Assembly (NCBI RefSeq): GCF_001045465.1
Contig: NZ_LFND01000003.1
Span: 992,001-1,056,000 of the forward strand
Direction of reading: 5' to 3'
DNA from: Chryseobacterium angstadtii
Lineage (GTDB): Bacteria > Bacteroidota > Bacteroidia > Flavobacteriales > Weeksellaceae
DNA: 64,000 nucleotides
The notes under the pieces: generated by a model
The model's database searches: none
Told to the model about the DNA's origin: nothing
Seen by the model: only the letters and a program-made list of their open reading frames with translations
Part shown: in pieces, positions 54,120-62,886 of the stretch
Position numbering within the stretch: the first letter of the stretch is position 1
How the letters are laid out: each line of letters starts with the position of its first letter
Program-made: the position numbers and the translations under genes

Positions 54120-54126
54120 AAAATCA

Positions 54127-54417
54127 ATGAATAATATAGTAAATAAGGTTATATCATGTTTATCTATTGTTGTAGCCCTGTCTCTGCTTTATATAGTGAT
54201 TCAGGAGTTAAGTGAAGGTTCGTCTATCTTTGATATTGCGTTGATTCCCCTTTTAATCACTTTAATAGTTGTTGCCAATGGAGTGATGGGATTTTTACTA
54301 TTGACAGGAAAAATCAGGCCTCAAAGACCGTTATTTATTTTCCAGACTCTGATCATACTGTCTACATGTTTATTGTTGTATAATATTTTGTTCAATTCAA
54401 CGATTTCATGTACTTAA
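54127..54417 (+). CDS. Small membrane protein of unknown function
   Basis: A 96-residue protein with three hydrophobic helices (about 8-25, 37-60 and 68-88) and no recognised motif. The start at 54127 lies seven bases after the SRPBCC stop codon; a longer frame would overlap that gene by 26 bases. It appears to belong to the menA transcript. Confidence 0.6.
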   Translation: MNNIVNKVISCLSIVVALSLLYIVIQELSEGSSIFDIALIPLLITLIVVANGVMGFLLLTGKIRPQRPLFIFQTLIILSTCLLLYNILFNSTISCT

Positions 54418-54435
54418 TTTAAAAATCAATTTAAA

Positions 54436-55122
54436 ATGAAAATACAATTTTTAGGACAAAACTGTTTTTTGTTCACTTACAAGGACAAAACAATTTTGTG
54501 CGATCCTTTTTACAATTATAAAAAAGCGGAGTCCGGTTTTGATATATCGGCTCAGAAGATCGATTATATATTATTGACTCATGCACACGGAGATCATATT
54601 GCTGATGTGGAAGAGGTGCTGCAGTTTCATCCGGAAGCAACCCTTATTGCAGTTCCTGAAATCTGTGCTTACTTTACCGCAGCAAAAAATAAAGATGATG
54701 TGAACTTAGGAGGGTCGGCAAAAATCGACGATCTTAAAATTTCCATGGTACCGGCTCACCACACGAGTTCGTTCCCGGATGGAAGCTATGGAGGCGTTCC
54801 TGTGGGATATATTTTCAGACTTCCTGAAGGTAAGAACATCTATCTTGCAGGAGATACGGGAGTAATGTCCGATATGGAGCTTTTTCCAAGGCTTTTCGGG
54901 AATATAGACCTGTCTATCCTTCCTGTTGGCGGCCATTATACCATGTGTCCTAGAAAAGCATCTTTTGCAGCAGCAGAATTATTGAAGACTCCAAAAGTAA
55001 TCGGATGTCATTTTGATACTTTTCCTGCTATAGAAATCAATCACGAAAGTGCTTTGAAACATTTTTCTGATCAGAATGTAGAACTTATTCTTCCGAAATT
55101 AGGAGAGGAGTTTGAATTTTAA
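54436..55122 (+). CDS. MBL-fold metal-dependent hydrolase
   Basis: A 228-residue cytosolic metallo-beta-lactamase-fold hydrolase of the UPF0173 type. The dinuclear metal site is in LLTHAHGDHIAD (about residue 50), PAHHTSSFPDG and YLAGDTGVMSD, with a late GCHFDTFPAIE histidine. The start MKIQFLGQNCFLFTYKDKT is typical. Its substrate is not known. It is the last gene of the menA-SRPBCC-membrane protein run and points toward the SRP RNA gene. Confidence 0.9.
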   Translation: MKIQFLGQNCFLFTYKDKTILCDPFYNYKKAESGFDISAQKIDYILLTHAHGDHIADVEEVLQFHPEATLIAVPEICAYFTAAKNKDDVNLGGSAKIDDLKISMVPAHHTSSFPDGSYGGVPVGYIFRLPEGKNIYLAGDTGVMSDMELFPRLFGNIDLSILPVGGHYTMCPRKASFAAAELLKTPKVIGCHFDTFPAIEINHESALKHFSDQNVELILPKLGEEFEF

Positions 55123-55221
55123 TTAAAAAAAGAAAGGTAATTTGAAAATGAGAATCGGAATGTTGAAAAGTATAGAAACAAAAAAAGATAATCTTTCAAT
55201 TACCTTACTTCAACTTAAATC

Positions 55222-55324
55222 AAAAAAAAATGGCAAGCTACCTAAATCACACCGCTACGACCGATTACCTTTGCTGTGTTCCCACCCTGGAGGATTCTCA
55301 GGAGCTGGTTGTTTAGGACTTGCC
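55222..55324 (-). ncRNA. ffs: Signal recognition particle RNA, small bacterial type
   Basis: Read on the minus strand, the RNA begins GGCAAGTCCTAAA and ends with the complementary TTTAGGTAGCTTGCC, then a long T run. The apex has the SRP domain IV form: CCAGG, a GGAA tetraloop closed by GUG/CAC, then AGCA, matching the place where Ffh binds. With FtsY it serves membrane-protein targeting. A full promoter precedes it. The length is about 100 bases. The end of the T run is the 3' limit; the 5' end is inferred from the promoter. Confidence 0.88.
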
Positions 55325-55328
55325 GTTG

Positions 55329-55358
55329 CAAAGGTAGGAATAATTTATAAACTTCAAA
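55329..55358 (-). promoter_or_regulatory. Promoter of the SRP RNA gene
   Basis: On the minus strand TTTG (55355-55358) and TACCTTTG (55329-55336) are 18 bases apart, an ideal Bacteroidota promoter ending five bases before the first G of the RNA. Confidence 0.8.
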
Positions 55359-55455
55359 ATATTATTAAAGAAAATTAGTCGAAAAAATGCAGTAATAAAG
55401 CTAAACAGCTGGAATTTAGAGCAATAATTTTTCAACTTTTTTTAAAAAATCTAAC

Positions 55456-56055
55456 ATGACGAAAAGTCCATCAACATTAGGAATTATACTTTTTATCGCT
55501 ACAATGATCATCTTTTTTGTAGCTTATTTCTTTTTCTCGGGAATCAATTATTTTGATACTTCTTTGAAAATCAATGCATTTGTTCTCCCTATTTTATATG
55601 CAGGAGGAGCTTTCTGGTCTGTAAAAACATTCTGGAACAAAAATAGAGTGGTAAGTTTTAAAGATGCGTTTTCAAGAGCGTTCATTCCGATGTTCATCGG
55701 AGGAATTCTTTCCATCTTCAGTATGTATGCCTTTCTGAATTTCGGAGATACAGATGCTAAAAAGCTTCTGAACTATCAGTATGTACAGAGACAGAAAACA
55801 GAATTGGATACTGAATATCAGTCTGCAAGGAAGATTATGAAGCATCAGAAAGACATTGATGAATTAGACAAAAAATACCAGGAAAGGCTCCCAAGTTTCT
55901 CTCCGGAAGCCGTTAAAGGAAAAGATATGCTTACTGCAAGTCATTTTTCAGGATATTTTGCGGCAATTCTTATATTTTACGTAGTTTTGTCGGTGTTTTT
56001 TGGAGCGTTTTTCAGAACGAGAACAGTGTATCAGGAAACAGAAAATCAAGAATAA
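55456..56055 (+). CDS. DUF4199 membrane protein
   Basis: A 199-residue protein with four membrane helices (about 8-28, 40-57, 74-94 and 166-187) and a charged coiled-coil-like loop between helices 3 and 4 (about 105-150). This topology and the FKDAFSRAFIPMFIGGI block match DUF4199 of Bacteroidota. It sits 16 bases before a glycosyltransferase gene and may help that membrane enzyme, by position only. Confidence 0.82.
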   Translation: MTKSPSTLGIILFIATMIIFFVAYFFFSGINYFDTSLKINAFVLPILYAGGAFWSVKTFWNKNRVVSFKDAFSRAFIPMFIGGILSIFSMYAFLNFGDTDAKKLLNYQYVQRQKTELDTEYQSARKIMKHQKDIDELDKKYQERLPSFSPEAVKGKDMLTASHFSGYFAAILIFYVVLSVFFGAFFRTRTVYQETENQE

Positions 56056-56071
56056 TTTTTATCAGAATTAA

Positions 56072-57022
56072 ATGAATTTATCTATAGTTATTCCGTTATT
56101 AAATGAAGAAGCATCTCTGGAAGAGCTTTTTTCGAGGATTGATAAGGTTTGTTATTCCAACAGCTTATCCTATGAAATATGGTTTGTAGATGACGGAAGT
56201 ACGGATCTTTCGTGGAGCATTATTGAAAATATGAAGGTTCAGCACCCTCAGATCCACGCTATTAAATTTTCCAGAAATTATGGGAAATCTCAGGCACTTC
56301 ATGCCGCTTTTGAAAGAGCAAACGGTGATGTGATAATCACAATGGATGCTGATTTGCAGGATTTTCCGGAAGAAATTCCTGAGCTTTACAAAATGGTTGT
56401 TGATGATAATTATGATATTGTTTCAGGCTGGAAAAAGAAGCGTTTTGATAATGTAATGACGAAAAATGTTCCGTCAAAACTGTTCAACGCGGCTGCCAGA
56501 AAAGTATCGGGAGTTTATCTTCACGATTTCAACTGTGGTCTTAAAGCCTATAAAAAACAGGTTGTAAAATCTATTGACGTATATGGAGATATGCACCGTT
56601 ATATTCCTGTTTTGGCTGCGAATGCCGGATTCAGAAGAATTACGGAAAAAGAGGTACAGCATCAGGCAAGACCTTACGGAACTTCAAAATTCGGAACGGA
56701 AAGGTTTATCAGAGGCTTTCTGGATTTGGTAACGCTTTGGTTTGTAAGCCGTTTTGGAGGAAGGCCTATGCACTTCTTCGGGGCTGTGGGAACTGTCATG
56801 TTTATTGTAGGTTTTCTTTCTGCGCTTTGGCTGGGAGTTTCGAAGCTGATAGATGTGGCAAGAGGAATTTACGGACATTTAATTACCAATAATCCGTGGT
56901 TTTATATTGCTCTGACCATGATGATTATGGGAACATTGCTCTTCATTGCCGGATTCTTAGGCGAAATGATCATCAGAACCAACAGGGAGCATAAAAACTA
57001 TAATATTGATGAAGTGATCTAA
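56072..57022 (+). CDS. Family 2 glycosyltransferase (polyprenyl-phosphate type)
   Basis: A 316-residue enzyme with a cytosolic GT-A domain and two C-terminal membrane helices (about 232-255 and 268-300). SIVIPLLNEEASLEELF at the start, VDDGSTDLSW and the metal-binding MDADLQDFPEEI are the GT2 signatures. The CGLKAYKKQV and RPYGTSKFG blocks match DPM1/GtrB-like transferases that load a sugar onto a polyprenyl phosphate. The sugar is not determinable. It is co-transcribed with the DUF4199 gene. Confidence 0.88.
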   Translation: MNLSIVIPLLNEEASLEELFSRIDKVCYSNSLSYEIWFVDDGSTDLSWSIIENMKVQHPQIHAIKFSRNYGKSQALHAAFERANGDVIITMDADLQDFPEEIPELYKMVVDDNYDIVSGWKKKRFDNVMTKNVPSKLFNAAARKVSGVYLHDFNCGLKAYKKQVVKSIDVYGDMHRYIPVLAANAGFRRITEKEVQHQARPYGTSKFGTERFIRGFLDLVTLWFVSRFGGRPMHFFGAVGTVMFIVGFLSALWLGVSKLIDVARGIYGHLITNNPWFYIALTMMIMGTLLFIAGFLGEMIIRTNREHKNYNIDEVI

Positions 57023-57050
57023 TTGAGATACAGCATCAGTTAAGATAATA

Positions 57051-57090
57051 ATATCCCAAAGAGATTTTACTTTTTGGGATATTTTCTTTT
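57051..57090 (+). terminator. Terminator after the glycosyltransferase
   Basis: Perfect ATATCCCAAA/TTTGGGATAT arms around an 11- to 12-base loop, then TTTTCTTTTT. Confidence 0.85.
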
Positions 57091-57233
57091 TATTGTAAAA
57101 GTACGGTCATTTATCCCTGCAAGAATAAGTCTTTTTAGAAATTTTAATCTTATTTTTGTTAAATAAATTGGCTTGCAGAAACTTTCTGTGAGCATTTTCA
57201 ATGGATGTTTATATCGAATATTTTAAATTAAAT

Positions 57234-57935
57234 ATGAAAAAAATAGGGTACATTTCCCTGCTTGTTGTGGCAGTTTCCTGTGGAAAAGTTTCTCCGAAGG
57301 GAAATATTGAAAGGAAAGATGTGGATGTTTCAGAATTTGTGAATCTTGATATGGAAGGAAAGTTCCGGGTATTTTATGCCAGAGGAGCAAAGAATTTCGT
57401 GGAAATCGAGACCTATCCCAATGTAGCTGATAACCTGGATATAGATGTGAAAGACAAAACGCTTTTTATCAAAGAAAAGCGGGGGACAAAAGGGGTAGAT
57501 TTCTATAATGTGACCATTTATTCAAAGTATAATCTTGAAAAAGTCGCTATAGCAGATTCTGTAGAAATGAATATTTCCAGTGAAATTAAGACCGATAATT
57601 TTAGGCTTAATTTAAAAAATTATGCTACTTTTATGGGTTCGGTGAACACAAGAAGAGCAGAAGTAGACATGCAGAATAAAAGCAGGGCCAACTTTTTGGG
57701 ACTGACTAAAAATGCACTGATAAAAATCTCAGATACAGCAAGTCTGATTGCGCCGTACTGGAAAATAGACAACCTGAATATTGATTCCAGGAATGGAAAT
57801 TACGCAGAAGTGAATGTAAAAGATTCGTTAAAAGGAAATGTTCAGAATACAGCAAAATTCATCTATTATAACAGCCCGATCCGTGCCTTTAAAATTGATA
57901 AGCAGGCTCGTGTGGAGAATAAGAAATTGGATTAA
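57234..57935 (+). CDS. GIN-domain (DUF2807-like) lipoprotein
   Basis: A 233-residue lipoprotein with lipobox AVSC (Cys about 16). The mature part is a repetitive beta-structure starting FVNLDMEGKFRVFYARGAKN and continuing with IETYPNVADNLDIDVKD and VTIYSKYNLEKVAIADS, the head part of DUF2807 proteins that fold as a beta-solenoid. It is probably anchored at the outer membrane; its role is unknown. The start at 57234 gives the signal; a longer frame adds 11 unrelated residues. Confidence 0.75.
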   Translation: MKKIGYISLLVVAVSCGKVSPKGNIERKDVDVSEFVNLDMEGKFRVFYARGAKNFVEIETYPNVADNLDIDVKDKTLFIKEKRGTKGVDFYNVTIYSKYNLEKVAIADSVEMNISSEIKTDNFRLNLKNYATFMGSVNTRRAEVDMQNKSRANFLGLTKNALIKISDTASLIAPYWKIDNLNIDSRNGNYAEVNVKDSLKGNVQNTAKFIYYNSPIRAFKIDKQARVENKKLD

Positions 57936-57942
57936 TTAGAAG

Positions 57943-58201
57943 GAAGACGGAAGCTGGATGAGGGAAGTTATAATGGATAAAAAAGAAATGGATGAGTTTC
58001 AAATTTGATTGTAAGGATTCCTCCCATCCACAAGTCTCCATCTTCTAAACAAAAACAAACAGAATAGTAAAAACAAAGAAGGAAATTTGAATGCAAAATC
58101 TCTTCAAGCTTCCATCTTCAAAACAGAATAAAAAGAATAGTAAATAAAAGCAGGATACATGAATTGAGGTACAAAATACTTTCCATCTTCAGACTTCCCG
58201 C
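57943..58201. repeat. Degenerate repeat array, family C
   Basis: The gap of 286 bases after the GIN gene holds no gene. GAAGACGGAAGCTGGATG at the left pairs imperfectly with CCATCCACAAGTCTCCATCT near 58025-58044. The element TCCATCTTC recurs at about 58038, 58091 and 58182, the first two followed by similar A-rich tails containing AGAATAGTAAA. It looks like a mix of inverted and direct repeats that has decayed. Confidence 0.6.
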
Positions 58202-58221
58202 TTTCAAACTTAAATACACTT

Positions 58222-59937
58222 ATGACAACATTAGAAAAAGCACAACTTTGGTTAAGTGATACATTCGATAAAGAAACAAGAGATGCCGTACAACAACTGA
58301 TAGAGAGCAATTCTCCGGATCTGGAAGATTCGTTTTACAGAGAACTGGAATTCGGTACAGGAGGAATGAGAGGTATCATGGGAGTAGGAACTAACCGCTT
58401 GAACAAATATACATTAGGGCAGGCTACACAGGGACTGGCCAATTATATGCTTCAGCAGTTTAAAGGAGAGGAAATCAAAGTGGCGATTGCTTATGATGTA
58501 CGCCATAATTCAAAAGAATTCGGGAAACTGGTGGCTGATGTTTTAACAGCAAACGGGATTAAAGTGCTTCTTTTCAAGGATCACAGACCGACTCCTGAAT
58601 TATCCTTTACCGTAAGGGACAAGAAATGCAATGGGGGAATTGTACTTACAGCTTCCCACAATCCGCCTGAATATAACGGTTATAAAGTATACTGGAATGA
58701 CGGAGCACAGATTGTTCCGCCACACGATGAAGCCATTATCAATGAAGTATATTCTGTGAAGTTTGATGAAATTAAATTCAACGGAAATGATGATTTGATA
58801 GAATGGATCGGAGAAGAACAGGATGACGTGTATATCGACGCCTGCATAGAAAATTCAACCTACCAGAATGTAGGAAAAGAGAATTTAAATATTGTTTTCA
58901 CTTCTATCCACGGAACTACCTATACCACAATTCCTAAAGCGCTGGAAAAAGCAGGATTCAAAAAAGTGGATCTGGTAAAAGAACAGATGATTCCGAGCGG
59001 TAATTTTACCACGGTAGAATCTCCAAACCCGGAAGAGCCTGCAGCATTGGAAATGGCAATGGATCTGGCAAGAATTACCAACGCGGATATCGTTATTGGA
59101 ACAGATCCGGATGGGGACAGATTAGGAATTGCAGTAAGAAATCTGGATGGAGACATGCAGCTTCTGAATGGTAATCAGACCAATACAATCCTTACTTACT
59201 ACATCTTAAATGAATGGAGAAAACAAGGGAGAATCACAGGAAAAGAGTTCATTGGTTCTACAATTGTAACATCAGATATTTTCTTTGATATTGCTCAAAA
59301 ATTCGGAGTCGAATGTAAATCCGGATTAACAGGATTCAAATGGATCGGAAAAATGATCCGTGAAGCGGAAGGGACACAAAAATTTGTTTGTGGCGGGGAA
59401 GAAAGTTTCGGTTTTATGACCGGAGATTTCGTCCGCGATAAAGATTCATGCGGAAGTATCCTTGTTGCCTGTGAAATTGCTGCATGGTGCAAAGCCAACG
59501 GAAGAACAATGTATCAGTACATGATCGAGATTTACGAAGATCTTGGAATGTATTACGAAGGACTGGTGAATATCGTAAGAAAAGGAAAAGAAGGGGCAGA
59601 AGAAATCCAGAATATGATGAAGAATTTCCGTGAAAATCCTCCAAAGGAATTAGCCGGATCATTAGTGGAAGAAGTAAAGGATTTCAAAGAGCAAACAAGT
59701 TTGACCATTTCGAAAAACGAAAGAAAAGTAATGAACGACATTCCAAAATCGAATGTGTTGATTTACTATACTCAGGATGGAACCAAAGTCTGTGTAAGAC
59801 CTTCCGGAACAGAGCCGAAAATTAAGTTTTATATTTCAGTAAAAGATACGGTGACTTCTGAAGCGGATTTTAAAGATAAACTGAAATCGCTTGAAGCTAA
59901 AATCGAGGAGGTAAGAAAAGATTTAAAGCTGGATTAA
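58222..59937 (+). CDS. Phospho-sugar mutase (phosphoglucomutase/phosphomannomutase)
   Basis: A 571-residue alpha-D-phosphohexomutase. The phosphoserine loop is LTASHNPPEYNGYK (about residue 141), the magnesium-binding loop GTDPDGDRLGIAV (about 293), the sugar-binding loop CGGEESFGF (about 393), and the phosphate-binding RPSGTEPKIKFY near residue 525. All four domains are present. It interconverts hexose 1- and 6-phosphates for cell-wall or polysaccharide precursors. The size fits the PgcA-like branch. The next lipoprotein gene follows directly. Confidence 0.93.
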   Translation: MTTLEKAQLWLSDTFDKETRDAVQQLIESNSPDLEDSFYRELEFGTGGMRGIMGVGTNRLNKYTLGQATQGLANYMLQQFKGEEIKVAIAYDVRHNSKEFGKLVADVLTANGIKVLLFKDHRPTPELSFTVRDKKCNGGIVLTASHNPPEYNGYKVYWNDGAQIVPPHDEAIINEVYSVKFDEIKFNGNDDLIEWIGEEQDDVYIDACIENSTYQNVGKENLNIVFTSIHGTTYTTIPKALEKAGFKKVDLVKEQMIPSGNFTTVESPNPEEPAALEMAMDLARITNADIVIGTDPDGDRLGIAVRNLDGDMQLLNGNQTNTILTYYILNEWRKQGRITGKEFIGSTIVTSDIFFDIAQKFGVECKSGLTGFKWIGKMIREAEGTQKFVCGGEESFGFMTGDFVRDKDSCGSILVACEIAAWCKANGRTMYQYMIEIYEDLGMYYEGLVNIVRKGKEGAEEIQNMMKNFRENPPKELAGSLVEEVKDFKEQTSLTISKNERKVMNDIPKSNVLIYYTQDGTKVCVRPSGTEPKIKFYISVKDTVTSEADFKDKLKSLEAKIEEVRKDLKLD

Positions 59938-59960
59938 TCTTGCGGAGTTCTCTTCAGAAG

Positions 59961-60869
59961 ATGATAAAAAGAATTTTAGCAGCCTGTATGCTGTCCGTGT
60001 TTGTTTTTTCCTGTAAAAAAGAGGTAGGGAAAGAATCAGAACCAAAAACAGTTCGCGATTCGGCAGCCATAACAGATACAAAGAAAGACCTGTTTAAACC
60101 GATTGATACTTTATATTCTCCTGCATATAAGATGGAGGATTATATGAAAGCTCTTCATTATTATCACGCAAAAACCCAAAAGGAAATAGCGGAAGGAAGT
60201 CTCGGGCAAAACAATAAGGTATATGAAGATTACGTTGAAATAAGAAATAAATATACGGAAAGCCTCAATAGACTGCATGCCGATGTTTTGGATAAATACG
60301 TTAATTACTATGATTCCGAAACGGAAAGTTATAAATTCCCGGAGCATGTAAAAGAACTGGCTGCCCGGCTTAATAAAGAAGGACTGGAGTTCAGAGAAGT
60401 AGGAGAAGGAATGACGGAAATACAATCGGTTCCTGACTATTATTATATTCTGTTTAAAAACAAATTAACGCCGGATTACAATGCCTATATAGCTCAGAAT
60501 GCGGTAGAAGCCAAAGATAATTATGCAGCAGATGCAGGGCTTATTATTACCTGGGAGGAATTGGGAGAAAGATTGATATTCTGGGAAAATTTTCTGAAGA
60601 AATATCCTAAAAGTTCTCTGCAGAAAACGGTTAAAAAGGAATATAATAATTATCTGTATGATTATCTGTACGGAATGGATAATACCCCAACGTACGAAAC
60701 GGCAGACGGAAAATTATATGAAGAAAACAGAAATGAATATAAAAGGATTATAAAAAAATATCCCGGTTCATATACGGCAAAGAGAGCTCAGGAATTCGTC
60801 AGTCTTTTTGATGCCGGAATGTCTGTAGAGCAGATACGTGATAAAATGAATGTTGAAAGTAATTATTAG
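59961..60869 (+). CDS. Lipoprotein of unknown function
   Basis: A 302-residue lipoprotein; the start at 59961 gives a signal peptide with lipobox VFSC (Cys about 17). An in-frame TTG at 59940 is less likely. The mature part is helical and rich in Tyr, Lys and Glu, with NKYTESLNRLHADVLDKYVN and WEELGERLIFWENFLKKYP. The pattern KYPKSS..KYPGSYTAKRAQEF recalls TPR-like lipoproteins. No family is assigned. It follows the mutase closely and probably shares its transcript. Confidence 0.65.
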   Translation: MIKRILAACMLSVFVFSCKKEVGKESEPKTVRDSAAITDTKKDLFKPIDTLYSPAYKMEDYMKALHYYHAKTQKEIAEGSLGQNNKVYEDYVEIRNKYTESLNRLHADVLDKYVNYYDSETESYKFPEHVKELAARLNKEGLEFREVGEGMTEIQSVPDYYYILFKNKLTPDYNAYIAQNAVEAKDNYAADAGLIITWEELGERLIFWENFLKKYPKSSLQKTVKKEYNNYLYDYLYGMDNTPTYETADGKLYEENRNEYKRIIKKYPGSYTAKRAQEFVSLFDAGMSVEQIRDKMNVESNY

Positions 60870-60889
60870 TAAATTTAAATAAAAATAAA

Positions 60890-62143
60890 GTGAAAGTTTC
60901 AAAATTAGCGGCGAACCTGATTGGTTCCGAAATTGTAAAAATTGGTAATGAAGTAAATGATTTAAAAGCAAAAGGGGCAGAGATAGCCAATCTTACTATT
61001 GGTGACCTGAATTCTGATCTATATCCTATTCCGGCATTGCTGAAGGAGGAGATTCAGAAGGCATATCAGAATAATCTGACGAATTATCCGCCAGCCAACG
61101 GACTTTTATCTTTAAGAAAAGAAGTTTCCAAAGATCTTAAAAACAGATGGAACCTGGAGTATTCACCCAACGATATTTTAATTACTGCCGGATCAAGACC
61201 ATTGATCTATGCTGTGTATAAAACGATCGTTGATGAAGGTGATAAAGTGGTATATCCTACACCTTCATGGAACAACAACCATTATGCTTATCTTACTTCT
61301 GCAGACGCAGTAGAAGTGAAAACCACGCCTGAAAACAATTTCCTTCCTACAGCAGACGATCTTAGACCTCACTTAGGAGGAGCAGTATTGTTGGCATTAT
61401 GTTCACCACTGAACCCTACAGGAACCATGTTTACCAAAGAGCAGCTTTCAGCGATCTGCGAACTGGTCCTTGAAGAAAATAAAAAAAGAGGGGCAGATGA
61501 AAAACCATTGTACCTGATGTATGATCAGATCTATTCAAACCTTACTTTCGGGGCAAAACATGTAGATCCGGTTTCTCTTTTCCCTGAACTAAAGGAATAT
61601 ACTATTTATATCGACGGAATCTCTAAATGCCTTGCTGCAACAGGTGTACGTGTAGGATGGGGATTCGGGCCGTCTCATATTCTTGACAAAATGAAAGCGC
61701 TTCTGACGCATGTGGGAGCATGGGCCCCTAAACCGGAGCAGGAAGCTACTGCTAAATTCTTTGAAAACCCTGAAAACGTTAATGTTTTTGTTGATGATTT
61801 CAAAGGGAAAATTGAAGAAAGCTTAAAAGTTCTTCACGGAGGAATCCAGGATTTAAAAGGGAAAGGGCTTGCTGTAGAAAGTATTGAGCCAATGGGAGCT
61901 TTGTATCTTACCATCAGACTGGATTATATCGGAAAAACAAAACCTGATGGATCTGTGATTGAAAACTCTTCTGATCTGGTATTCTATCTGATTAATGATG
62001 CAGGCGTTGCTCTGGTACCGTTCTCGGCTTTTGGAGAAGCGAAATCTGAACCGTGGTTCCGTGCTTCTGTTGGAGGTTTAGCAGTAGATGAGATCAAAGT
62101 AATGCTTCCAAAGCTTGAGAATGCATTGAATAACCTTAAATAA
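60890..62143 (+). CDS. PLP-dependent class I/II aminotransferase
   Basis: A 417-residue aminotransferase fold type I. ANLTIGDLNSDLYP is the N-terminal substrate-side block. The cofactor site includes ITAGSRPLIYAV, CSPLNPTGTMF (Asn for the PLP ring), the aspartate/tyrosine in LMYDQIYSNL, and the Schiff-base lysine in DGISKCLAATGVRVGW. A late WFRASVG carries the carboxylate-binding arginine. It resembles aspartate/aromatic-type aminotransferases; the substrate is not fixed. The start is a GTG at 60890; no ATG fits the conserved start better. Confidence 0.87.
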   Translation: MKVSKLAANLIGSEIVKIGNEVNDLKAKGAEIANLTIGDLNSDLYPIPALLKEEIQKAYQNNLTNYPPANGLLSLRKEVSKDLKNRWNLEYSPNDILITAGSRPLIYAVYKTIVDEGDKVVYPTPSWNNNHYAYLTSADAVEVKTTPENNFLPTADDLRPHLGGAVLLALCSPLNPTGTMFTKEQLSAICELVLEENKKRGADEKPLYLMYDQIYSNLTFGAKHVDPVSLFPELKEYTIYIDGISKCLAATGVRVGWGFGPSHILDKMKALLTHVGAWAPKPEQEATAKFFENPENVNVFVDDFKGKIEESLKVLHGGIQDLKGKGLAVESIEPMGALYLTIRLDYIGKTKPDGSVIENSSDLVFYLINDAGVALVPFSAFGEAKSEPWFRASVGGLAVDEIKVMLPKLENALNNLK

Positions 62144-62145
62144 TT

Positions 62146-62237
62146 TAATGTAACAATATAACATAACAATCTATCAATGTAACAAATTCGGTACTTACAG
62201 TATTGGTAAACTGTTACATTGATATATTGGTACATTA
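62146..62237. repeat. Long palindrome, family D
   Basis: It begins two bases after the aminotransferase stop codon. Outer arms are TAATGTAACAATATA and TATATTGGTACATTA; inner arms are TCAATGTAACA and TGTTACATTGA. The left side carries an extra ACATAACAATC-type insertion. The sequence is unrelated to families A, B and C. Confidence 0.75.
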
Positions 62238-62273
62238 AAAAAATAAGATATTAATAAAACCAGGTTGTATTAA

Positions 62274-62867
62274 ATGAAATTTCCCAAAAAAATGTTTCTG
62301 GAAACCAGGCTGCTTAGCTTTTCCACATTAGGAATCATTGTTTTGGTTATTCTGAGTGTATGGCTTTCAGGAACAGGCTCTCACAGGTCTTTATTCCAGA
62401 ATTCTGTTATATCTACTTCAATTTTAACGGTTGTATTTTTCCTGTTTATCAGTTGTGGATTGTATTACGGTTTAAAACTGAGAGATAATATCGGACCTAT
62501 CTTGACCAAAGAAAGAATCAAAATATTTTCAGATAAAACTCCTGAAATTGGAAGCTTTGATTTTGACGGTGGTGCAGTGGGAGACGGAATCGGAGGAATT
62601 ATTATATCCATTATTCTGTGGATATTGATTTCCATACTTCTTGTTTTTCTTTTATATTTTCTGGGAGTCTTCTTTTGGTGTGCCGTTTTATTTTTTATGG
62701 CTATGTTATATTGGATCTTTTTCAGGGCGTTACGTCTTGTTTTTAAAAATTCAGGAAAATGCAAGGGAAATGTATTGAAAAGCATGGCCTTTGGACTATT
62801 TTACTCATTTTTGTATATCTTCTGGATTTACGGAATTATCTTTTTAGCCAATTATATCAACTCATAA
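62274..62867 (+). CDS. Membrane protein of unknown function
   Basis: A 197-residue protein with about four hydrophobic helices (14-31, 44-65, 112-150 probably two, and 170-195) and a soluble glycine- and aspartate-rich loop (IGSFDFDGGAVGDGIGG) before the third. I do not recognise a family. It lies 20 bases upstream of kdsB and may share its transcript. Confidence 0.6.
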   Translation: MKFPKKMFLETRLLSFSTLGIIVLVILSVWLSGTGSHRSLFQNSVISTSILTVVFFLFISCGLYYGLKLRDNIGPILTKERIKIFSDKTPEIGSFDFDGGAVGDGIGGIIISIILWILISILLVFLLYFLGVFFWCAVLFFMAMLYWIFFRALRLVFKNSGKCKGNVLKSMAFGLFYSFLYIFWIYGIIFLANYINS

Positions 62868-62886
62868 TTTATAACTTTAATCATAC

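Noticed and set aside
55142..55378. A 78-codon + strand reading frame
   Set aside because: It covers the SRP RNA gene and its promoter on the other strand, and its composition is not protein-like.
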